From Natronohydrobacter sp. (lineage in GTDB: Bacteria; Pseudomonadota; Alphaproteobacteria; Rhodobacterales; Rhodobacteraceae), in NCBI GenBank assembly GCA_007117255.1, contig SKGU01000132.1, positions 1 to 10,257 of the forward strand: a DNA stretch of 10,257 nucleotides. Direction: 5' to 3'. The notes beneath the pieces are model-generated. The model worked only from the letters and a program-made list of their open reading frames with translations, had not been told where the DNA came from and made no database searches. The number at the start of each line of letters is the position of its first letter. Position 1 is the first letter of the stretch. The translations under genes were made by a program, and so were the position numbers. Of this stretch, positions 7,454-10,257 are shown one piece after another.

Positions 7454-7524
7454 GACGGCGAGCCGAGGGAGGAGGAACAGCTCACCGTCGCATTCAACCC
7501 CCTGGGAGGAGGAGGGGGGTCGAA
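7454..7524 (-). ncRNA. CcsR/cuckoo-type small RNA, first (gene-proximal) unit
   Basis: This two-hairpin unit reads 7524 to 7454 and starts three bases after the DUF1127 stop codon. The first hairpin pairs 7493-7502 with 7515-7524 (10 bp including one G-U at 7496/7521) around the loop 7503-7514. The second pairs 7454-7463 with 7480-7489 (10 bp including one G-U at 7459/7484) around a larger 16-nt loop, 7464-7479. The two are three bases apart. Both loops contain CCUCCUCCC. The immediate proximity to the coding sequence means the sRNA must be released by cleavage of the DUF1127 mRNA 3' UTR, unless an internal promoter lies inside that gene. Confidence 0.78.
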
Positions 7525-7527
7525 ACT

Positions 7528-7740
7528 TTATTTCTCGTATGCAGCCTCATAAGCGAGGCGCGAAATCATCGAGCGAGAGATCCCCAGATCGTCCAGTTCG
7601 CGCGAACTCAGCTGGCTCAGTTCTGCATATGTCTTGTTATACACTCGGCGACGGGCGATGCTGTCGCGAAGTTCCGCGAAGAAGGACACAAACAACCCGG
7701 AGGGCCGTGCTGTGCTCAAGTTTTCCACATAATGCGCCAT
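7528..7740 (-). CDS. ccaF1: DUF1127 small RNA-binding protein, CcaF1-like
   Basis: This 70-residue basic protein has the DUF1127 (YjiS-like) signature in its C-terminal two thirds, running from ELRDSIARRR (23-32) through YAELSQLSSRELDDLGISR (38-56) to RLAYEAAY. In R. sphaeroides a DUF1127 protein of about 71 residues, CcaF1 (RSP_6037), is encoded immediately upstream of the CcsR sRNAs, binds RNA and affects their maturation. The same order here, with hairpins starting three bases past the stop codon, is the main reason for the symbol. The ATG at 7740 has a modest AAAGG ten bases upstream. The gene is probably co-transcribed with the sRNAs, and in the known system it is driven by alternative heat-shock sigma factors. 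Family membership is seen in the sequence; the function is inferred from synteny. Confidence 0.87.
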   Translation of the reverse strand: MAHYVENLSTARPSGLFVSFFAELRDSIARRRVYNKTYAELSQLSSRELDDLGISRSMISRLAYEAAYEK

Positions 7741-7827
7741 GTTTACGCTACCTTTGTCTGTTTGCAGGTGTTTCCCGCTGTTGAGATGAAGATAGTCGAT
7801 TGCTGCATGTGCACAATAGCTTTTGCT

Positions 7828-7854
7828 GCAATGCGGCTATGCGCGGTTTGCAAG
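7828..7854 (-). promoter_or_regulatory. Weak candidate RpoH-type promoter for ccaF1
   Basis: On the minus strand, CTTG (complement of 7851-7854) is followed after 17 bp by CATTGC (complement of 7828-7833). The CTTG core and spacing resemble alphaproteobacterial heat-shock sigma promoters, but the -10 half matches poorly. It would give a leader of roughly 80 nt. I list it because the related R. sphaeroides locus is known to be RpoHI/RpoHII dependent. Confidence 0.25.
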
Positions 7855-7870
7855 CTTCCCTAGGGGAAGC
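7854..7870. repeat. Inverted repeat upstream of ccaF1
   Basis: GCTTCCC (7854-7860) and GGGAAGC (7864-7870) form a perfect 7-bp inverted repeat with a 3-bp centre (TAG). It abuts the candidate CTTG element, so it could be an operator. As RNA it could be a hairpin in the HIT-gene trailer, though no T-tract follows it on the minus strand. Confidence 0.4.
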
Positions 7871-7941
7871 CAAAAAATGCTTACTGCTTGGTCAAAAAAA
7901 TGGACGCGCGCCTAAATTGGCCGCTCTTTGCAAAGCCTTGG

Positions 7942-8382
7942 CTAGCTAGACTGTGTTTCCATGGCGATACGCAACGCATCGCTGATCTGCGTCATCTCGT
8001 TTGGTGGCAGGGTCGGGGGCGTACTGAAGCTATCCAACCCGTCTTGCAGGTAGGCTGCAGATGTCACGTCATGCACATGCAGCATGGGTACAACATGCGC
8101 ATGCGCATGGGGCACATGGATACCAGTGTAGAACAACGCGACGCGTTCAATCTTGTGAAGCTGCTTCATTGCGCGCGCGATGCGTTGTGCGCAGGTGGTG
8201 ATGCGGGCGGCCAGGGGCTCTGGCAAATCTTCAAACCAGACATGATGCGCTTTCGGGATCACCAATGCATGGCCCTTGCGGATCGGGTGCAGATCCAGGA
8301 AGGCCAGAATGTGATTGTCTTCATACAGCTTGAACGCTGGGAGATCACCCCTGCCAATTTTGCAAAATAAACAGTCTTCCAT
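7942..8382 (-). CDS. HIT-family nucleotide-binding protein (Hint-like hydrolase)
   Basis: This 146-residue cytosolic protein has the histidine-triad signature PHAHAHVVP at 91-99, with H92, H94 and H96. The central histidine is the nucleophile in this family, which hydrolyses nucleotide phosphoramidates and dinucleotide polyphosphates. The N-terminal CLFCKI (C4, C7), together with the AHH at 45-47, is the zinc-binding pattern of many bacterial HIT proteins, and FLDLHPIRKGHALVIPK (28-44) is the usual nucleotide-pocket region. The length is typical. The ATG at 8382 is preceded three bases upstream by an exceptionally strong Shine-Dalgarno run, GGGGGAGG (complement of 8386-8393). It is divergent from mrp, with 135 bp between. 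Its physiological substrate cannot be told from sequence. Confidence 0.9.
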   Translation of the reverse strand: MEDCLFCKIGRGDLPAFKLYEDNHILAFLDLHPIRKGHALVIPKAHHVWFEDLPEPLAARITTCAQRIARAMKQLHKIERVALFYTGIHVPHAHAHVVPMLHVHDVTSAAYLQDGLDSFSTPPTLPPNEMTQISDALRIAMETQSS

Positions 8383-8385
8383 GAG

Positions 8386-8393
8386 CCTCCCCC
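8386..8393 (-). promoter_or_regulatory. Very strong ribosome binding site of the HIT gene
   Basis: The minus strand reads GGGGGAGG-CTC-ATG. The GGGAGG portion is fully complementary to CCUCCC in the sRNA loops at 7226-7524, so this mRNA is one possible target of those RNAs. Such a six-base match is common and not specific. Confidence 0.6.
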
Positions 8394-8412
8394 GTGTTGG
8401 TGCGCTTCAATC

Positions 8413-8454
8413 TGGCACATGCCAAACGGCGCGGCAATCGCGCCTGCCGATTGC
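8413..8454. repeat. Two inverted repeats in the HIT/mrp divergent region
   Basis: TGGCA-CA-TGCCA (8413-8424) is a perfect palindrome with a 2-bp centre. GCAATCG (8434-8440) and CGATTGC (8448-8454) form a 7-bp inverted repeat with a 7-bp spacer. Both lie between the divergent HIT and mrp start codons, where operators are expected. I do not recognise either as the site of a known regulator. Confidence 0.4.
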
Positions 8455-8517
8455 AAGGGGGTTGCCGCCCCGATAAACGCGACCATGTTCCCAATGGGCC
8501 AGAGAAAAGGATATGAT

Positions 8518-9588
8518 ATGAGCTTGACCCGCGACGAAGTTCTTTCTGTGCTGGATACTGTCGCGCTGCCGGACGGTGGCACATTGGTCACACGGGATCT
8601 GGTGCGGGCACTGGTAGTCGAGGATGGCGCTGTCCGCTTCGTGATCGAGGCTGAAAGTCCGGAGGCCGCAAAGACGCTCGCGCCTGTGCGACAAGCCGCC
8701 GAGGCCGCAGTGGCGGCGATGGCCGGGGTCCAGCGCGTCTCAGTGGCATTGACGGCACATGGTCCGGCGGCAAAGCCGAAGGGCCCTGCGCCCAGCTTGA
8801 AGATCGGGCGTCATCCGACAGAGCAACCAGGCAAGCAACCGATTGCAGGGGTGAAGCACATTATAGCAGTCGGTTCGGGCAAGGGTGGTGTCGGAAAATC
8901 CACAGTTGCGTCAAATCTGGCGGTTGCGTTGGCACGGCATGGCCAGCGGGTCGGGTTGCTGGACGCAGACATATACGGTCCAAGCCAGCCCCGAATGATG
9001 GGCGTCGCGAAACGTCCGGCCTCTCCTGATGGCAAGATGATCATTCCCTTGCAGGCGCATGGCGTCACCATGATCTCGATCGGCTTGATGCTGAAAGAAG
9101 ATGAGGCGGTCATCTGGCGCGGCCCGATGCTGATGGGCGCGTTGCAGCAATTGCTGACGCAGGTGGAATGGGGCGCGCTGGATGTGCTGATCGTCGATAT
9201 GCCACCCGGCACTGGCGATATTCAACTGACGCTGTGTTCGAAATTCGACGTGCGCGGTGCGATTGTGGTGTCGACACCGCAGGATGTGGCGCTTTTGGAT
9301 GCGCGCAAGGCGCTTCGTGCGTTCCAGACCCTGAAAACGCCGATTCTGGGGTTGGTCGAGAACATGTCGACCTTCATTTGCCCCAAATGCGGCCATGAAG
9401 AACATATTTTCGGTGAAGGCGGCGTGCGCAGCGAGGCAGAGAAGCAAGGCTTGCAATTTCTTGGAGAATTGCCGCTGAGCGTGGAAGTGCGTCTTGCCGG
9501 GGATGGTGGTGTGCCAGTGGCCGCGACTGACAGCCCGGTCGCGGCAGCTTACGAGCGGATGGCAGCGCGGCTTATTGAAGTACTCTGA
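8518..9588 (+). CDS. mrp: Mrp/ApbC (NBP35-type) Fe-S cluster carrier ATPase
   Basis: This 356-residue cytosolic P-loop ATPase binds and transfers Fe-S clusters to apoproteins. The N-terminal part (about 1-80) fits the MIP18/DUF59 domain found in front of many bacterial Mrp proteins, though its motif is weak. A short proline- and lysine-rich linker (about 83-110) leads to the ATPase domain with the deviant Walker A GKGGVGKST at 121-129, DADIYGPSQPRM at 149-160 and DMPPGTGD at 227-234. The CPKC pair at C288/C291 is the cluster-binding cysteine motif shared by Mrp, ApbC and Nbp35. The frame is open back to 8419, but I chose the ATG at 8518 because AAGGA (8507-8511) sits six bases before it and the following residues, SLTRDEVLSVLD, are typical of the family N-terminus. 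No obvious terminator follows the stop codon. Confidence 0.95.
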   Translation: MSLTRDEVLSVLDTVALPDGGTLVTRDLVRALVVEDGAVRFVIEAESPEAAKTLAPVRQAAEAAVAAMAGVQRVSVALTAHGPAAKPKGPAPSLKIGRHPTEQPGKQPIAGVKHIIAVGSGKGGVGKSTVASNLAVALARHGQRVGLLDADIYGPSQPRMMGVAKRPASPDGKMIIPLQAHGVTMISIGLMLKEDEAVIWRGPMLMGALQQLLTQVEWGALDVLIVDMPPGTGDIQLTLCSKFDVRGAIVVSTPQDVALLDARKALRAFQTLKTPILGLVENMSTFICPKCGHEEHIFGEGGVRSEAEKQGLQFLGELPLSVEVRLAGDGGVPVAATDSPVAAAYERMAARLIEVL

Positions 9589-9631
9589 ATTCAGTATCGC
9601 AATGAGAAGAAAGGTGCATGGAGTGGGCATG

Positions 9632-9730
9632 GAATCTCATGGAAGTTGGGGTTCCGCCTGGTTCACGCCTTCTCTCATTCGAATCACTCCGCTGTGATTC
9701 GTGCGACTTGTGGGATTATTCACGCGACTC
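9632..9730. promoter_or_regulatory. Cluster of four GANTC (CcrM-type) methylation sites
   Basis: GAATC at 9632-9636, GAATC at 9681-9685, GATTC at 9696-9700 and GACTC at 9726-9730 fall within 99 bp just after mrp. None occurs in the rest of the region to 10257. GANTC is the target of the alphaproteobacterial cell-cycle methylase CcrM, and clustered intergenic sites can mark methylation-controlled promoters. Whether these do so is inference. Confidence 0.4.
9680..9701. repeat. Inverted repeat containing two GANTC sites
   Basis: CGAATCAC (9680-9687) and GTGATTCG (9694-9701) form a perfect 8-bp inverted repeat around a 6-bp centre. Each arm holds one GANTC site. No T-tract follows on either strand, so it looks more like an operator or a structural element than a terminator. 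Confidence 0.5.
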
Positions 9731-10232
9731 CCGCGTTCTTTCAGGCATTATTAATGGGCTGTCTGCGTAATTTTGTTGCTGGAGTGCAACATCTGAACCA
9801 GAGGTGGGAATTGTCCTGAATTTTATGGAACTCCGTAGCGGTGCGGTGGAGTTGCTTAGTGTGGCGATATATGTCGTGCCGTTCTTCTAAAGTTCTCACT
9901 ATATATAGATAAACCTTGGGCGGGATACCCTTATTTTGTGTTGCTCTGTCCAGTAACGTCGGCTTCTTGATGCTGTTTCGGGCAATCTTTTTTCTTGCTG
10001 ACCACGAAGTTCCATGGCATCCCAGTATCACGATAAGCGAGCACCAAGGGGCAACAAGACCCCACCGAGGCAAAGAGTTTCATACAGGCAACTCGCTCAT
10101 CTGAACAAAGAGATCCGGCGCGCTTGCGAGCAGCACACCTCCCCCCAAGGAGCGAGCGCGAAACCGGGCCCCAGAGATGGGACAGTCGGCGGATCGAGCA
10201 GTGGCAGCAGCTCGGTCCGCCTATTTCATTTG

Positions 10233-10251
10233 TGCCCGGAAGTGTCGGGCA
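10233..10251. repeat. Small inverted repeat near the window end
   Basis: TGCCCG (10233-10238) and CGGGCA (10246-10251) pair around a 7-nt loop. The sequence ends six bases later, so it is unclear whether this is a terminator, part of a leader RNA, or a chance repeat. Confidence 0.3.
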
Positions 10252-10257
10252 TGACAA

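Larger units (their letters stand above)
7226..7524 (-). repeat. Array of six hairpins with an invariant anti-Shine-Dalgarno loop
   Basis: Six hairpins share the core GGGAGGAGG on the plus strand, which reads CCUCCUCCC in minus-strand RNA. The cores start at 7239, 7279, 7348, 7387, 7467 and 7504. In five of the six the loop is 12 nt, ending GGGAGGAGGAG; the one at 7467 has a 16-nt loop. The stems have unrelated sequences but all pair over 10-13 bp on the minus strand. Core spacings are 40, 69, 39, 80 and 37 nt, so the hairpins come in three close pairs. Conserved loops on divergent but pairing stems are a hallmark of selected RNA structure rather than a DNA repeat. The array lies directly behind a DUF1127 gene, as in the CcsR (cuckoo RNA) locus of Rhodobacter. 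Confidence 0.9.
7741..7941. promoter_or_regulatory. Intergenic region between HIT gene and ccaF1
   Basis: These 201 bp separate the HIT gene stop codon from the ccaF1 start (both minus strand). They must contain the ccaF1 promoter unless it is read through from the HIT gene. Minus-strand T-runs occur at 7894-7900 and 7872-7877, but no strong hairpin precedes the first one, so a terminator for the HIT gene is not convincing. Confidence 0.5.
9589..10257. other. Gene-free 669-bp region, partly AT-rich
   Basis: I find no convincing coding sequence here. Frames open on the minus strand at 9741-10073 and from the window end to 9931 use TTG starts, match no family I recognise and overlap each other. 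The segment 9741-9910 has 75 G+C of 170 bases (44%), clearly below the neighbouring genes (for example 37 of 60 in 6001-6060). An AT-only stretch lies at 9900-9907. The last bases hold a small inverted repeat. The region may contain the promoter of a gene beyond the window, or a remnant of acquired DNA. Confidence 0.5.

Noticed and set aside
7226..7524. CRISPR-like array because a short motif recurs six times with spacers
   Set aside because: The shared part is only about 12 nt, spacing is irregular (37-80 nt), and the flanking sequences pair with each other to form stems, which spacers would not do. No cas gene is nearby.
7452..7784. Plus-strand open frame of 110 codons across the hairpins and ccaF1
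   Set aside because: It runs through the hairpin loops and lies antisense to the DUF1127 gene, with no family resemblance. The minus-strand reading explains the sequence better.
7871..7941. Rho-independent terminator of the HIT gene at the minus-strand T-run 7894-7900
   Set aside because: The sequence before the T-run forms only a short, bulged stem set off from the Ts by several bases.
8419..8517. Longer N-terminus for Mrp, starting at 8419
   Set aside because: The ATG at 8518 has a well-spaced AAGGA and a family-like start. The upstream stretch contains inverted repeats in a divergent promoter region.
9623..9714. MraZ-type GTGGG boxes suggesting a cell-division operon promoter
   Set aside because: GTGGG occurs at 9623-9627 and 9710-9714 only, far from the roughly 10-bp spaced tandem boxes that MraZ binds.
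9741..10073. Minus-strand frame of 110 codons as a hypothetical protein
   Set aside because: It begins with TTG, lacks a clear ribosome binding site, overlaps another open frame, and matches no family I know.
9931..10257. Minus-strand frame open to the window end as a partial gene
   Set aside because: The composition (many Cys, Ser, Arg) looks like chance reading of GC-rich DNA. Without the upstream sequence it cannot be supported.

Overview
The window looks like an alphaproteobacterial chromosome segment, most likely from the Rhodobacteraceae (Rhodobacter/Roseobacter group). The reasons are GC-rich coding sequence, a GAAC-N7-GAAC LexA box of the alphaproteobacterial type, GANTC (CcrM-type) sites, and above all a DUF1127 gene followed by hairpins with CCUCCUCCC loops. 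That last arrangement matches the ccaF1-CcsR ('cuckoo' RNA) locus described in Rhodobacter sphaeroides. No species can be named from the sequence alone.

Layout. Positions 14-4712 (minus strand) hold an FMN-dependent alpha-hydroxy-acid dehydrogenase gene followed by a complete biotin-dependent pyruvate carboxylase gene. Together they could turn a 2-hydroxy acid such as lactate into pyruvate and then oxaloacetate. A 112-bp divergent region (4713-4824) carries a consensus LexA box. It also carries a promoter for the dehydrogenase placed so close to the ATG that the mRNA may be leaderless. Positions 4825-7206 (plus strand) encode a UvrD/PcrA-type DNA helicase. It runs convergently into 7226-7740 (minus strand), which holds the small DUF1127 gene and, right behind its stop codon, six hairpins arranged as three two-hairpin sRNAs. 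All six expose the same anti-Shine-Dalgarno loop on the minus strand. The last hairpin is followed by a T-rich tract and probably also ends the transcript. Next come a HIT-family gene (minus, 7942-8382) and, divergent from it, a Mrp/ApbC-type P-loop ATPase for Fe-S cluster carriage (plus, 8518-9588).

The last 669 bp (9589-10257) contain no gene I can support. The stretch 9741-9910 is AT-rich (75 G+C of 170, 44%) compared with the genes. A cluster of four GANTC sites with an inverted repeat lies just after mrp.

The window is mostly housekeeping metabolism and repair. The stand-out element is the stress-type sRNA array at 7226-7524. The system is known from relatives. This copy has three tandem units, sequence-divergent stems whose pairing is kept only on the minus strand, and an unusually tight convergence with an apparently SOS-controlled helicase gene.
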